NCBI RefSeq assembly: GCF_021412565.1
Contig: NZ_JAKCLJ010000004.1
Coordinates: forward strand, 124,001-188,000
Direction of reading: 5' to 3'
Source: Shewanella sp. AS1
GTDB lineage: Bacteria; Pseudomonadota; Gammaproteobacteria; Enterobacterales; Shewanellaceae
DNA: 64,000 bases
In this document: piece after piece, positions 18,483 through 29,709 of the stretch
Layout of the letters: every line of letters starts with the position of its first letter
Position numbering within the stretch: the stretch's first letter is position 1
Notes under the pieces: generated by a model
Told to the model about the DNA's origin: nothing
Database searches by the model: none
The model's input: the letters and a program-made list of their open reading frames with translations, nothing else
Made by a program: the position numbers and the translations under genes

Positions 18483-19700
18483 ATGAAAATTAAACTATTT
18501 GCGCTTATCTTCGCTATGATGTTCTCTGTGGGGCTGAAAGCATCAGAGGTGGTTGATTTATTGGTAGTGGTTGAACCTGGGGTGTATGAAAACTTGAGTC
18601 AAGAGCAGTTTTCAAAAGCACTTAACAAACAGGTATTGATTGCTAACAGTGAGTTCAAGCAGTTCAATGTTGAATATAACATTAGCTCTGTGGTGACTTG
18701 GGATGACAATGGGATCTCTGATGCCATGAATCAAGGCGATTCATTGGCTGGGGTGCTGGGTCATTTGATGTATTCTATCGGTGAAACAGAAGCCAGTTTT
18801 GATGAAGATTATTTTATTTGGGCTGGAAAGTTCAATCAAAAAATCAAATCTCTGGTTGATTATTATCACGCTGACAAGCTGGTTTTTGTGAGTCGTGATA
18901 CTACGGGAAGCACTGGTGGTACATTGTTAGGTCGAGGTTTCCAGAATAAAGGGGTGTATTTGGCCTCTGAATTTTTGGAAAGCGATCCAATCACGTTAGC
19001 ACATGAGCTGGGTCATACCTTTGGTTTAGGCCATACATCGAATGAACAATGTGATACTGCTGTTTATTTGATGTGTCAGGGTTCATACATTTTCACAGTA
19101 GAAGAGAGTGTGGGTTTTACTGTGGAAGATGCCCAACGTGTAGAAGGTGTTATGAATCGTGATCCAGAATATCTTTGGGATGATTATTCAGAAGCCTTTT
19201 GGGTTGGTGATTACAGCGAACGTCAGACCTATGATGCTAATGTAGCATTGTCGGTTGTGGATAGTGTGCTGAATTACGGTGTGAACGAGACTGAGGTTGT
19301 GTTGTCGCTGGTTGATGCGAATGGTGTTGAATTGCCATTAACGAAAACCGCTTCGATTGATCTGTATGTTGAAGGTCGCGGCGCTGATGGCACGAACTAC
19401 TACGATGACGCTGTTTATCAAACAGTCACTTTCGCACCAGGGGAAACCACTAAACGTATTGATTTGGCGGTTGAACATGGCGATAGCCAAATGGTGTTAA
19501 ACGTAGGCGCTCGTTATGGCGTATCACTAACGGATTCTAACGTTGCTACCGTAACCGTTGAGGCTGTACCAGCCGATAACGGGAACGATAATGGCGATAG
19601 TGGGGATTCAGGCGATAGCGGCGAGAAAAGTAGCGGAGGAAGCTTAGGTTTCTTGTCTCTACTGCTCTTAGCTTGCTTTGGTCGTAAAAAGCGAGTCTGA
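18483..19700 (+). CDS. Secreted metzincin-type metalloprotease with GlyGly-CTERM-like tail
   Basis: A 405-residue exported protein. Residues 1-20 form a signal peptide (MKIKLFALIFAMMFSVGLKA). The zinc site HELGHTFGLGH near residue 173 is the metzincin motif HExxHxxGxxH, followed by a Met-turn candidate (YLMC). Residues about 235-360 look like a Calx-beta type domain (VTFAPGETTKRIDLAV). After a GDSGDSGDSG linker come SSGGSLG, a hydrophobic stretch and a final RKKRV, the GlyGly-CTERM plan that rhombosortase cleaves in Shewanella and Vibrio. It should therefore be processed and released or anchored at the cell surface after type II secretion. The assignment to a particular protease family is uncertain and its substrate is unknown. 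Confidence 0.85.
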   Translation: MKIKLFALIFAMMFSVGLKASEVVDLLVVVEPGVYENLSQEQFSKALNKQVLIANSEFKQFNVEYNISSVVTWDDNGISDAMNQGDSLAGVLGHLMYSIGETEASFDEDYFIWAGKFNQKIKSLVDYYHADKLVFVSRDTTGSTGGTLLGRGFQNKGVYLASEFLESDPITLAHELGHTFGLGHTSNEQCDTAVYLMCQGSYIFTVEESVGFTVEDAQRVEGVMNRDPEYLWDDYSEAFWVGDYSERQTYDANVALSVVDSVLNYGVNETEVVLSLVDANGVELPLTKTASIDLYVEGRGADGTNYYDDAVYQTVTFAPGETTKRIDLAVEHGDSQMVLNVGARYGVSLTDSNVATVTVEAVPADNGNDNGDSGDSGDSGEKSSGGSLGFLSLLLLACFGRKKRV

Positions 19701-19707
19701 TTTAATT

Positions 19708-19737
19708 TAAAAAGGCCAACGGAGTTGGCCTTTTTAA
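19708..19737. terminator. Bidirectional terminator
   Basis: AAAAAGGCCAAC and its near-complement enclose a GGAG loop, with T runs on both strands. It lies between the convergent metalloprotease and yfhL genes and can serve both. Confidence 0.82.
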
Positions 19738-19767
19738 ATGTTTTCTGTTTAGTACTCTTTCAGCAGG

Positions 19768-21404
<1,637 letters not shown>

Positions 21405-21653
21405 GGTTTCTCTCAAGTCATGGATATCATCATGGATATCAACTAAGTTGGGGCGGGCATTTTACTCAATGGAAGGAGACTTATGCAAATTAGAAACTGT
21501 TTATTTTCTACCCATGCCCAAGTCACAGAAAAAAATCTGCCTGCCTTTGAATAATTTTAAACAATTTATTTACCAAAAGCGTGATTTTTAGCATCATCGA
21601 CAGCAAGCGTGCTAATAGTGCTGATATTAGCGGATTGAATTTAAGGAGTATCA

Positions 21654-22496
21654 ATGTCTAACGAGCATCAATTACTGGTCGGGTTACTCAAGAAGTTAAA
21701 GGCGGATGCCTTAGTATTACCCACCTTGCCCGAAGTGGCGATGCGCGTGCAGGAAGTGGTGTCACGGGAAGAGTCCAGCCCAAAGCAGGTAGCCGATATT
21801 ATTGGCCAGGATGCGGCCATCTCAGCCCGGATCATCAAGGTGGCTAACAGTGCCATATATAGTCGGGGGATCAAGGCGGAGAATATCACCAGTGCGGTGA
21901 CCCGTATCGGTTTAAATCAGATAAAGTCTATTGCTACCTCAGTTGCCATGGAACAGCTGTTTATATCCACCAATGAGATGGTGTGGGAAGTGATGGATGA
22001 AGTGTGGCGCGCCTCTATCGAGGTGACTTCGGCGGCCTGTGCCTTACTGCTGAAATATAACCAAAGCCACCCAAACAGCGGCTTGAACTATGATACCTTA
22101 ACCCTTGCGGGCCTAGTGCATAATATCGGTGCCTTGCCGGTACTGACGGAGGCGGAGGCCAATCCCTCGTTATTTAACGATATCGAGCAGATGCGCGCCT
22201 TAGTGCGTAAGATGCAGGGCCCTATTGGCCGAGCTGTACTCAAAAGCTGGGATTTCTCGCCTGAGGTGATGGAAGTAGTGGAGCGTTGGGCCGATCTGCC
22301 CTATTTTTCGGAGCAGGTCTCCTATGTGGATTTTGTTAGCGCCGCGGCCTTTTATGTGGGCGAGTTACGTTCCGGCGAAGAGCTAGACTCAAGGTTAGCC
22401 GTGTTTGCTGAGCGTGGCTTGCCCGTTACGACTGAGTATTTGGGCAGCGAAGCGTTTCTCGAGATTTTTCATTCGATTAAGGATAGTTATCAATAG
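21654..22496 (+). CDS. HDOD domain protein
   Basis: A 280-residue cytoplasmic protein. Residues about 15-215 form an HDOD domain, with LPTLPEVAMRVQEV near residue 22, the IIGQDAAISARIIKVANSA segment, and a degenerate HD site (LAGLVHNIGALPVL). HDOD proteins lack the HD catalytic pair and act in signalling scaffolds. AAGGAG lies six bases before the ATG. The next gene, 79 bases on and in the same direction, encodes a GGDEF-EAL protein, so a role in c-di-GMP signalling is possible but not shown. Confidence 0.87.
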   Translation: MSNEHQLLVGLLKKLKADALVLPTLPEVAMRVQEVVSREESSPKQVADIIGQDAAISARIIKVANSAIYSRGIKAENITSAVTRIGLNQIKSIATSVAMEQLFISTNEMVWEVMDEVWRASIEVTSAACALLLKYNQSHPNSGLNYDTLTLAGLVHNIGALPVLTEAEANPSLFNDIEQMRALVRKMQGPIGRAVLKSWDFSPEVMEVVERWADLPYFSEQVSYVDFVSAAAFYVGELRSGEELDSRLAVFAERGLPVTTEYLGSEAFLEIFHSIKDSYQ

Positions 22497-22575
22497 AATT
22501 AAGTCTAAGTTGTGAGCCGGGCTTATCTCTGCTAATAATTAAGCTTCACTTTTCCCTTAATTATTAAGGTACTGT

Positions 22576-24087
22576 GTGGGTAAAACGGAACTAATCTGGA
22601 TCATTGCTTATATCTTGGTGATTGGCATCGCTGGAGGCCTGTGGGTTTTCTGGCATAGACGAGCTGAACTTACGTTTCTGAAACGTCTGATCCTTCAGCT
22701 TCGTCGCCAGCACAAGGTGAGGGCGCCTTTGACCATCAGCCCGGTTCCTTATCGCTATCTTCCCCTCTATCTGCAACTGCAACAGCTACTGGATCACCTG
22801 CCGCCGCCTTTGGGGCGCGATAAACTCACAGGACTCATTAATAGGGTCGGACTGAAATCGACCCTGACCCACATGATGCCCGTGACCCAGGGAACCTTTG
22901 TCCTAGTGGATATTTATCGATTTCGTTATGTGAACGATCTGTTCGGCTTTGGCTTTGGTGATGAGTTGTTGCTGGCATGGAGTAAAAGGTTAAAGTCACT
23001 GATCAGTGCCACAGAGCTGCTAGCGCGGATGAATGAAGATGAGTTTCTTATCTACTATAAGCAGCCACAGGGTGAGGCTCAGCTGAGCGTACTGCAATAT
23101 CAGTTGCAACAGCCGATCAATATTCGCGGCACTGTCATCAATCTGCAGGTGCAGCTGGGGTATCTGGATCTTGCCAGGCATCACAGCGATGTTAGCCAGA
23201 TGCTCAGGCGCTTGGATCTCGCCATGGTCCGCGCCAAGAGCAGCTCCAATTTAATCGCCAGTTACCGCGAGGGCGACGATATCAGTCAGCATAGACAGCT
23301 GACCATCATCAGCAGTTTTCCCGGCGCATTGAAAAACAATGAACTCTATCTGGTTTATCAGCCCAAATATGATCTCAGTAATGGTCGCTGCGCCCATGCC
23401 GAGGCGCTGATCCGTTGGGACAGCCCTGAGCTTGGCCGTATCTCTCCGGGGGAGTTTATTCCTTTGCTTGAGTGCGCCGGTATGATCCGCATGCTGAGCC
23501 AATGGGTGATAGAAAATGTACTGAAACAGCAGCAGCGCTGGCAAAGTAGCGACATGGTGATGCAGGTGGCTGTGAACTTAGCGATCGATGATCTAAGCAG
23601 CAAGCGCCTGACTGAACTGATTCTAGGGCTGTTAAAACATTACGGTCTAAGCGTCGATATTCTGGCAATAGAGGTGACAGAGAGCCAGTTGATGACAGAT
23701 ATGTCGCGCACTGTTTCTGTGCTCAATCAGCTAAAACGCAGCGGCATTAATGTGGCGATCGACGACTTTGGGACTGGCCATTCATCCCTAGCCTATTTAA
23801 AGCACCTGCCTATAGACGAGGTTAAGATAGATAAGACCTTCCTTACACAGATAGAGAGCGACCATCGCGGCCAGCATATCTTAAGCAGTGCTATCGAACT
23901 TGCTAAAGGCTTAGGTTTTTCGGTCACCATAGAGGGGGTGGAAACCGAGCAGGTGTTCTCCCTGCTGGTGGATATGGGGGTCGATAAGGTGCAGGGCGAC
24001 TTGATAGCCAAGCCGATGACGGCCGCCGAACTGGAGATGAACTGGGGCAGTATCAACCGTCCTATTGTTACGCACCAAAGCGCGTAA
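22576..24087 (+). CDS. GGDEF-EAL protein, probable c-di-GMP phosphodiesterase
   Basis: A 503-residue protein with one N-terminal membrane helix (about residues 5-27). The GGDEF domain (about 80-225) is degenerate: MNEDEF replaces the GGDEF loop, so cyclase activity is unlikely. The EAL domain (about 245-490) keeps the catalytic set: EALIRW, the Asn of VAVNLA, EVTES, DDFGTG, KIDKTF and EGVET. It therefore probably hydrolyses c-di-GMP. The GTG start at 22576 is the only good option, since the next ATG would remove the membrane helix. Together with two PilZ proteins nearby it adds to a c-di-GMP-rich region. Confidence 0.9.
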   Translation: MGKTELIWIIAYILVIGIAGGLWVFWHRRAELTFLKRLILQLRRQHKVRAPLTISPVPYRYLPLYLQLQQLLDHLPPPLGRDKLTGLINRVGLKSTLTHMMPVTQGTFVLVDIYRFRYVNDLFGFGFGDELLLAWSKRLKSLISATELLARMNEDEFLIYYKQPQGEAQLSVLQYQLQQPINIRGTVINLQVQLGYLDLARHHSDVSQMLRRLDLAMVRAKSSSNLIASYREGDDISQHRQLTIISSFPGALKNNELYLVYQPKYDLSNGRCAHAEALIRWDSPELGRISPGEFIPLLECAGMIRMLSQWVIENVLKQQQRWQSSDMVMQVAVNLAIDDLSSKRLTELILGLLKHYGLSVDILAIEVTESQLMTDMSRTVSVLNQLKRSGINVAIDDFGTGHSSLAYLKHLPIDEVKIDKTFLTQIESDHRGQHILSSAIELAKGLGFSVTIEGVETEQVFSLLVDMGVDKVQGDLIAKPMTAAELEMNWGSINRPIVTHQSA

Positions 24088-24169
24088 CTCCTAAGAGCGG
24101 CGCTCATGTTAACGGCAATTAGGTTAACGGCAATTGAGCTAGCGGTGCCAAAATGAGCGGCGCCAGGCT

Positions 24170-24598
24170 TTAAAACTGCTGTTTAAGTGCGTCGAGTAAA
24201 TCCGCTGTCATAGGGGCGAGCTGGCGCTTTTTGTTCATACACACCATCTCGATATGAGCCGTGACGGCCGCTTTCTTGCCGTCAGGTCGCCAGATCTCCT
24301 GTTGCCACAGGGTGCGGTATTTACTCTCGACACTAAAACGGGTCCTGACATCCACCACGTCGGCGAATTCGACCCCATCATGATAGATGAGATCGCTGCG
24401 ATACACGGCGAAGCCCAACTCCTGCTGCTGCCACAGCTGTGCCAGCGTCTTTGCGCCTATCACATGTTCCCGGGCGCGCTCGAAATATTTCAAGAAATTG
24501 GGGTGATAGACCACACCGGAAAAATCGGTATCTTCATAATAGATTTGAACCGGAAAGTGAAACCAGTTGCTCCATTGAGCTTGGGGGCTGCTACTCAT
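24170..24598 (-). CDS. YbgC-like 4HBT acyl-CoA thioesterase
   Basis: A hot-dog-fold thioesterase of 142 residues. The signature YYEDTDFSGVVYHPNFLKYF near residues 18-37 includes the catalytic Asp of the 4-hydroxybenzoyl-CoA thioesterase family (D-T-D...G-V-V-Y-H). The start at 24598 (MSSSPQAQW) is chosen because the longer frame from 24682 adds 28 residues with no counterpart in the family. The physiological acyl substrate is unknown. It is not next to tol-pal, so it is not called ybgC. Divergent from the helicase at 24755. Confidence 0.86.
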   Translation of the reverse strand: MSSSPQAQWSNWFHFPVQIYYEDTDFSGVVYHPNFLKYFERAREHVIGAKTLAQLWQQQELGFAVYRSDLIYHDGVEFADVVDVRTRFSVESKYRTLWQQEIWRPDGKKAAVTAHIEMVCMNKKRQLAPMTADLLDALKQQF

Positions 24599-24754
24599 TC
24601 TTGTCTCAGGCGACTTGGCAAATGCCCCGGAGCTTAACATATTTTCCCGATTAAGGGGGAGCCGGAAGCGAGGAAGCGGCAAGTAGTAATTATCCTTATC
24701 AGGCCGAATTTGCTAGACTTCGCCTTTGCCTAACTCTAACTCATTCGAGCCATT

Positions 24755-26080
24755 ATGAATTTTGATGCCCTCTCGCTGCACCCCCAGCTCCTTCAGGCCA
24801 CCGCCTTATGTGGTTATACCCAGATGACGCAAGTGCAGCAGCAGGTGATCCCAAAAGCGCTGCAGGGGCAAGACTTGTTGGTGTGTGCCCAAACCGGCAC
24901 GGGAAAAACCGCGGCCTTCAGCCTGCCGTTTCTGCATCGCCTGTTGAAGCATCAGGCACAGCAGGAGCCTTTGCCGCGGCCACTTAGCGTGCTGGTGTTG
25001 ACGCCGACCCGTGAGTTGGCAATACAAGTCGGCGAGAGCATTAAAAACTACAGCCAGATGACACAGCTTCGCAGTGTGGCGGTTTATGGCGGAGCGAATA
25101 TCAATCCCCAGCGAAAAGCCCTGGTCAGAGGCGTGGATATCTTGGTAGCGACCCCAGGCCGACTGTTCGATCTTATAGGCCAGCATGAGCTGGATCTCTC
25201 CAGTGTCGAGCAGCTGATCATAGATGAGGCGGATCGTATGTTGGATATGGGCTTTGTGAAAGATATAGAAAGGGTGAAGAGCTTAGTCGCACCAAGGCAT
25301 TCGACCCAGATGTTCTCCGCCACGTTCAGCGAGCAGATAAAGGCCCTGGCGAGCAAGATGCTCGATACGCCCCAGTGGATAAACATAGAGCCTGAGCTCA
25401 GTGGCAGCAAGATAGTGCAGCAGGTTTATCCCGTGGATAAGCGGCGCAAGGCAGAGCTGCTCGCCGAGCTGATAGGCAAGCATAACTGGCAGCAGGTGCT
25501 GGTGTTTGTTAGTAGCAAGGAGAGTGCAGAAGCCCTGCATAAAGAGCTTAAACTCGATGGCGTCAACAATGCCGTATTCCACGGGGATAAGACCCAAGGG
25601 GCGAGAAACCGCGCCTTGGAGCAGTTTAAATCCGGTGAACTGCGGGTCTTAGTAGCCACAGATGTGGCGGCCAGGGGCATAGATATTGCCGGTCTGCCCT
25701 TAGTGGTCAACGTCGAGCTGCCGCTGGAGGCGGAAGATTATGTGCACCGTATTGGCCGCACAGGGCGGGCAGGGCTCGATGGTCACGCCATCAGTTTTGT
25801 TGCCCTGAGTGATGAGAAGATGCTGCAGGAGATAGAGAAACTGATTGGCCAGACATTGCCCCGTCATCAGGTGCCGGGTTATGAACTGGGGGCGCCTCTG
25901 CCTGAGCGTTACCGTCAACTGGATTTGACCCGTCAGGAAAATGCAGAGGGCGCCCATTCCCGTCACGCCCGCGGCGCTAAGGCAAAATCCGGCCGTCATG
26001 GTCATAAGCGCGGCGGCAGCAATAGTGGCGCGAAGAGCAGCTATGCCAGTCGTCGTGCCAATCAATCGCGCCGAGTATGA
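24755..26080 (+). CDS. DEAD-box RNA helicase, RhlE type
   Basis: A 441-residue ATP-dependent RNA helicase with Q-motif (MTQVQQQVIP), Walker A AQTGTGKT near residue 45, IIDEADRMLDMGF near 156, SAT, and HRIGRTGRAG near 332. After the helicase core comes a basic Gly/Ser/Arg/His tail of about 60 residues, typical of RhlE-group proteins and likely to bind RNA. It is the second such helicase in the window; the two share the core but differ in tail length. Probable role: ribosome assembly or RNA decay. Confidence 0.92.
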   Translation: MNFDALSLHPQLLQATALCGYTQMTQVQQQVIPKALQGQDLLVCAQTGTGKTAAFSLPFLHRLLKHQAQQEPLPRPLSVLVLTPTRELAIQVGESIKNYSQMTQLRSVAVYGGANINPQRKALVRGVDILVATPGRLFDLIGQHELDLSSVEQLIIDEADRMLDMGFVKDIERVKSLVAPRHSTQMFSATFSEQIKALASKMLDTPQWINIEPELSGSKIVQQVYPVDKRRKAELLAELIGKHNWQQVLVFVSSKESAEALHKELKLDGVNNAVFHGDKTQGARNRALEQFKSGELRVLVATDVAARGIDIAGLPLVVNVELPLEAEDYVHRIGRTGRAGLDGHAISFVALSDEKMLQEIEKLIGQTLPRHQVPGYELGAPLPERYRQLDLTRQENAEGAHSRHARGAKAKSGRHGHKRGGSNSGAKSSYASRRANQSRRV

Positions 26081-26129
26081 TCTGCTGAAGTGATCTTGTT
26101 AAACTGACATTATTAATCGAGTTCAATTG

Positions 26130-27230
26130 ATGATAATTCAAGCGATTCCAACCCATGTGATCACAGGTTTTCTCGGTGTGGGAAAAACCAGTTTCATCAA
26201 ATATCTGCTAGCCAATAAGCCGCAGGATGAAGTCTGGGCCGTGCTGGTCAACGAGTTCGGCGAGATAGGCATAGATGGGGCGCTGCTGGAATCACAGTCT
26301 GGCCCCGCATCTCAGTCCGGTACTAGTTACTCAGGTACAGTGGCGATAAAAGAGGTGGCAGGCGGCTGCATCTGCTGCGCCTCTGGCGTGCCGACTCAAG
26401 TGGCGGTTAATCAGCTTATCGCCAAAGCCCGTCCCCAGCGACTGTTTATCGAGCCCACAGGTCTGGGTCACCCTAAGGCGATCATCCAGACCTTAACTCA
26501 GTCCCATTTTCGCCAGGTGATTGCGTTAAAATCCACAATTTGCTTAGTGGATGCCCGTAAGCTGGATGATGAGCGTTATCGGGATAATGACACCTTTAAT
26601 CAGCAGCTCGCCATTGGCGATCTTATCTTGGCGACCAAGAAAGATCTGTCTGAAGAGGTTCAGCTCAACAGGCTCAAAGAGTATCTTGCGCGAAAAGGGA
26701 TTTGCGCACCTGTGGTGCCCATTAATCTGCTCGATGCCGAGATTGAGTATCAGGGGCTCAGTTTTTACGATTGGCTTGCAAAGACACATTGGCATAAGGC
26801 GGCGCAATCACTTAACAATAAGACTCAAGGGCAAAGTGAAGGGCCTAGCCTGTTAACTGCCTCGCTATTTGGGGATGGACGCGAGCAAAACCAGGTGCAC
26901 ACACAGCTTGAGTTCGATGCCCGCGGCGTCTATCGTCGCAGTAATCAGCATGAGGGAATTTATACTGCAGGCTGGGTGTTTGATTACTTTCACGAGTTTG
27001 ATTTCGATGCTTTGCTCGCCTGGGTGAAGTGGCAAAACTGCTTGCGCCTGAAAGCTGTGATGATCTGCTCAGAGGGGATAGTCGCCATTAATCTGGTGGA
27101 GGGTCAGCTCTCCTTGGTAGAGCTTGACGATGCCTTGGACTCGCGTCTGGAGATGATCTGTGAGCAGGCGATTGGCCTCGATGCCATCGAAGCGCAGTTA
27201 TGCGCCTTGATAGATAATTTGGGTCGTTAA
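26130..27230 (+). CDS. CobW/COG0523 G3E-family GTPase, putative metallochaperone
   Basis: A 366-residue P-loop GTPase. Walker A GFLGVGKTS is at about residues 13-21, the CxCC metal-binding motif (GGCICC) near 88, followed by EPTGLGHP (about 110) and a TKKD guanine-recognition motif (about 170). The C-terminal CobW domain starts near residue 255. Members deliver or sense Zn and other metals. No zinc-responsive site is visible upstream, so the metal cannot be named. The start is the ATG at 26130, one codon after a TTG. Confidence 0.88.
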   Translation: MIIQAIPTHVITGFLGVGKTSFIKYLLANKPQDEVWAVLVNEFGEIGIDGALLESQSGPASQSGTSYSGTVAIKEVAGGCICCASGVPTQVAVNQLIAKARPQRLFIEPTGLGHPKAIIQTLTQSHFRQVIALKSTICLVDARKLDDERYRDNDTFNQQLAIGDLILATKKDLSEEVQLNRLKEYLARKGICAPVVPINLLDAEIEYQGLSFYDWLAKTHWHKAAQSLNNKTQGQSEGPSLLTASLFGDGREQNQVHTQLEFDARGVYRRSNQHEGIYTAGWVFDYFHEFDFDALLAWVKWQNCLRLKAVMICSEGIVAINLVEGQLSLVELDDALDSRLEMICEQAIGLDAIEAQLCALIDNLGR

Positions 27231-27300
27231 ATTGTCACTTTCAATCATTTGCCAGCATCCGTTTGGACGGGTTATTTCAATTATCTGTGAGTTAGCCTAA

Positions 27301-28674
27301 TTGCCTATAAATGTGAGTAATAACGATCAGGCCCTCGCGCTTGAGCCAATCCCCAAACTGGTATGGCGCTACACCATACCCACCATCTTATCTATGCTGG
27401 TGACAGGGATATATGTGGCGATAGACGGCATGTTTGTCGGCCACTACCTGGGGGAAGTGGGCTTGGCGGGCATGATGCTGGCCTATCCGGTGGGCGCCGT
27501 GCTCTATGCCATAGGCGCACTGCTGGGAATGGGCGGCGCGGCGCTGGTGTCCATCAATCTTGGACGCCAGGATGTGGTGCGTGCTCGGCAGATCTTAGGT
27601 AATACTTTTACCCTGTGTCTGCTAGCGGGTGTGCTGTTTGCCATCACAGGCGTGCTTTTTAGTCGAGACATATTGATCTGGCTCGGCGCTGAAGGGGAGG
27701 TGCTTCACAGCGCCGATAAATACCTGTTCTGGTATTTTGCCCTTGGGGTGTTTCCTATTCTGGCTATTGCCTTTAGCGCCCTGCTCAGAAACGATGGTCG
27801 CCCAGGCTTTGTCACTTATGTGCTTATCTTTAGCGGCTGCTTAAATGCGCTGCTCGACTGGGTGTTTATTGTGGTTTTTCCCTTCGGTCTGGCCGGGGCA
27901 GCAATCGCCACCATGATCTGTCAGGGGGTAACAGGGCTCTTGTGTCTGCAGCACTTTTTTACCCAGCGAACTCGGCTGAGGATAGATTGGGCGCAGATGC
28001 GCCTTAATCTGGATCACTGCCTGAATATAGTTAAGGTGGGCTTCCCCAGCCTGCTGATGAATCTTTACCTCTCTATTGTGTTAACCCTGCACAATATGGC
28101 ATTTCTCTGGGTTGGTGGGCCTATCCATGTCGCTGCCTATGGGGTGGTGAGTTATGCCGAGGCGCTATTTTATTTGGTGTTTGAGGGGATAGCATTGGGG
28201 ACTCAGCCTCTGCTAAGTTTCAATGCCGGCGCTAAGCGATTCGATCGTGTGTTCGAGGTACTGAAAATTGCAGGTTTAATGACACTTGCTACCGCCGGAA
28301 TTGGCTTGCTGTTTATTTACATAGTGCCCGAGTACCTGGTGTATATCTTCGCTGGGGATAATGCTCAGTTAACGCCGGTTGCCATCGATGGAATGCGCCT
28401 CTATTTCTGGGGGCTGCCTTTTGAGGGGCTTATCTTAGTGGGCGCCGCCTTTTTCCAGGCAATCAATCACCCGAGGGAAGCCTCAGTACTGACCGGCAGT
28501 AAGTTGCTGTTGATTGCCTTAATTATTTATCTGTTTGCCTGGTTATTTGGGGTGAGCGGGGTTTGGGTATCTCTTGCAAGCTGCAGTATGGTGTTAACTC
28601 TCTGGATGCTGCTTCGGATAAAGCGCCTGGCGGGGCAATTGCGTTCTGCTGAGTTTGGTTCCAAGGCGCTGTAA
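27301..28674 (+). CDS. MATE family efflux transporter
   Basis: A 457-residue inner-membrane protein with twelve predicted helices in two homologous halves, each starting with the MATE pattern (PTILSMLVTGIYVAIDGMFVG in the first half). Members export cationic compounds or drugs using Na+ or H+ gradients; the substrate here is unknown. The start codon is TTG at 27301, since the first ATG inside would remove much of helix 1; the ribosome binding site (GTGAG) is weak. It is followed by a terminator shared with nadK. Confidence 0.9.
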   Translation: MPINVSNNDQALALEPIPKLVWRYTIPTILSMLVTGIYVAIDGMFVGHYLGEVGLAGMMLAYPVGAVLYAIGALLGMGGAALVSINLGRQDVVRARQILGNTFTLCLLAGVLFAITGVLFSRDILIWLGAEGEVLHSADKYLFWYFALGVFPILAIAFSALLRNDGRPGFVTYVLIFSGCLNALLDWVFIVVFPFGLAGAAIATMICQGVTGLLCLQHFFTQRTRLRIDWAQMRLNLDHCLNIVKVGFPSLLMNLYLSIVLTLHNMAFLWVGGPIHVAAYGVVSYAEALFYLVFEGIALGTQPLLSFNAGAKRFDRVFEVLKIAGLMTLATAGIGLLFIYIVPEYLVYIFAGDNAQLTPVAIDGMRLYFWGLPFEGLILVGAAFFQAINHPREASVLTGSKLLLIALIIYLFAWLFGVSGVWVSLASCSMVLTLWMLLRIKRLAGQLRSAEFGSKAL

Positions 28675-28680
28675 TAAAAT

Positions 28681-28716
28681 AAAAAACGCGCTTAATTGAT
28701 CCGGGGCGCGTTTTTA
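28681..28716. terminator. Bidirectional terminator between MATE gene and nadK
   Basis: AAAACGCGC pairs with GCGCGTTTT across a loop of about a dozen bases, with an A run before and a T run after, so it can act for both convergent genes. Confidence 0.75.
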
Positions 28717-28730
28717 TTGTCCGATTTGAG

Positions 28731-29609
28731 CTAAAACAGCTTACTGCCCCAGCCCAGTTTGTTTCTCAGCACATGGAAGTAGTTATAGCCCTTAGGATGA
28801 ATAAGGCGCAAGCGCTCCTGACTTCGGCGGATAATGATCTCATCGCCCGGCAGTACCGGCAGCGCCACGTGACCATCACAACTGACCTCTAAGGTGTCGC
28901 CATTATCGGGAGAGACCACAAGTTTAATGGTACAACTTGCATCGACCACTATGGGGCGGCAGGAGAGGGTGTGGGGAAACATGGGCACTAAGATCAAGGC
29001 TTCAAGGTTTGGAGTTAAGATGGCGCCGCCCGCCGACAGAGCATAGGCGGTCGAGCCGGTCGGGGTCGAGACTATCATGCCGTCGGCGCGCTGACTGTAC
29101 ATGAACTTGTCATCGATATAGACCTCAAACTCGATCATGTGCGCGATTTTACCTGGGTGCAATACGGTTTCATTCACCGCGGTATTGCTGGACTTGAGCT
29201 CGCCGTGACGATGCACTTCCGACTCAAGCAGGAATCTGTGTTCGGTATCAAAATCCCCCTGCAGTACCTTGCCTAAGGCTTCTTCGAAGGTATCTGGGGG
29301 AAGGTCGGTTAAGAAGCCGAGATTGCCACGGTTTACGCCGATCACACCTATATCGAATCGGGCCAGCACCCTGGCGGCGCCGAGCATATTACCATCACCG
29401 CCAACCACTATGGCCAGATCGCAGGACTCACCAATTTGCAATAGATCGACCGAGCGCACATGGACGCCAATTTCGCTGGCAACCCGCTCCTCGACTAACA
29501 CTTCATAGCCCTGCATGCTTAACCAGTGATGTAAGCGTTTTAAGGTTTTATTTGTCCCAGTGTGATGGGGTTTGCCAATTAAGCCAATTGTTTTGAACAC
29601 TTTGGTCAT
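28731..29609 (-). CDS. nadK: NAD kinase
   Basis: Phosphorylates NAD to NADP. The 292-residue product (same length as E. coli NadK) carries the GGDGNMLGA motif near residue 68, [10 protein letters not shown] about 20 residues later, and [14 protein letters not shown] near 175. The long frame extends to 29729, but the ATG at 29609 ([14 protein letters not shown]) matches the family start and leaves the upstream 120 bases as promoter region. It is divergent from grpE, a common gammaproteobacterial arrangement. Confidence 0.96.
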   Translation of the reverse strand: MTKVFKTIGLIGKPHHTGTNKTLKRLHHWLSMQGYEVLVEERVASEIGVHVRSVDLLQIGESCDLAIVVGGDGNMLGAARVLARFDIGVIGVNRGNLGFLTDLPPDTFEEALGKVLQGDFDTEHRFLLESEVHRHGELKSSNTAVNETVLHPGKIAHMIEFEVYIDDKFMYSQRADGMIVSTPTGSTAYALSAGGAILTPNLEALILVPMFPHTLSCRPIVVDASCTIKLVVSPDNGDTLEVSCDGHVALPVLPGDEIIIRRSQERLRLIHPKGYNYFHVLRNKLGWGSKLF

Positions 29610-29635
29610 ATTTGTCTTTGATCCGTTCCTTAGGG

Positions 29636-29661
29636 CTTGAAACCTCAAATTTGATCCCCAT
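29636..29661 (+). promoter_or_regulatory. Sigma-32 heat-shock promoter of grpE
   Basis: CTTGAA (29636-29641) and CCCCAT (29656-29661) are separated by 14 bases, an essentially ideal RpoH promoter, 48 bases before the grpE ATG. GrpE belongs to the heat-shock regulon, so position and function agree. Confidence 0.85.
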
Positions 29662-29709
29662 AATATGCCCAGAGCATGCAGAAACAAAGCATTTTTAGCC
29701 GGAGTAATA

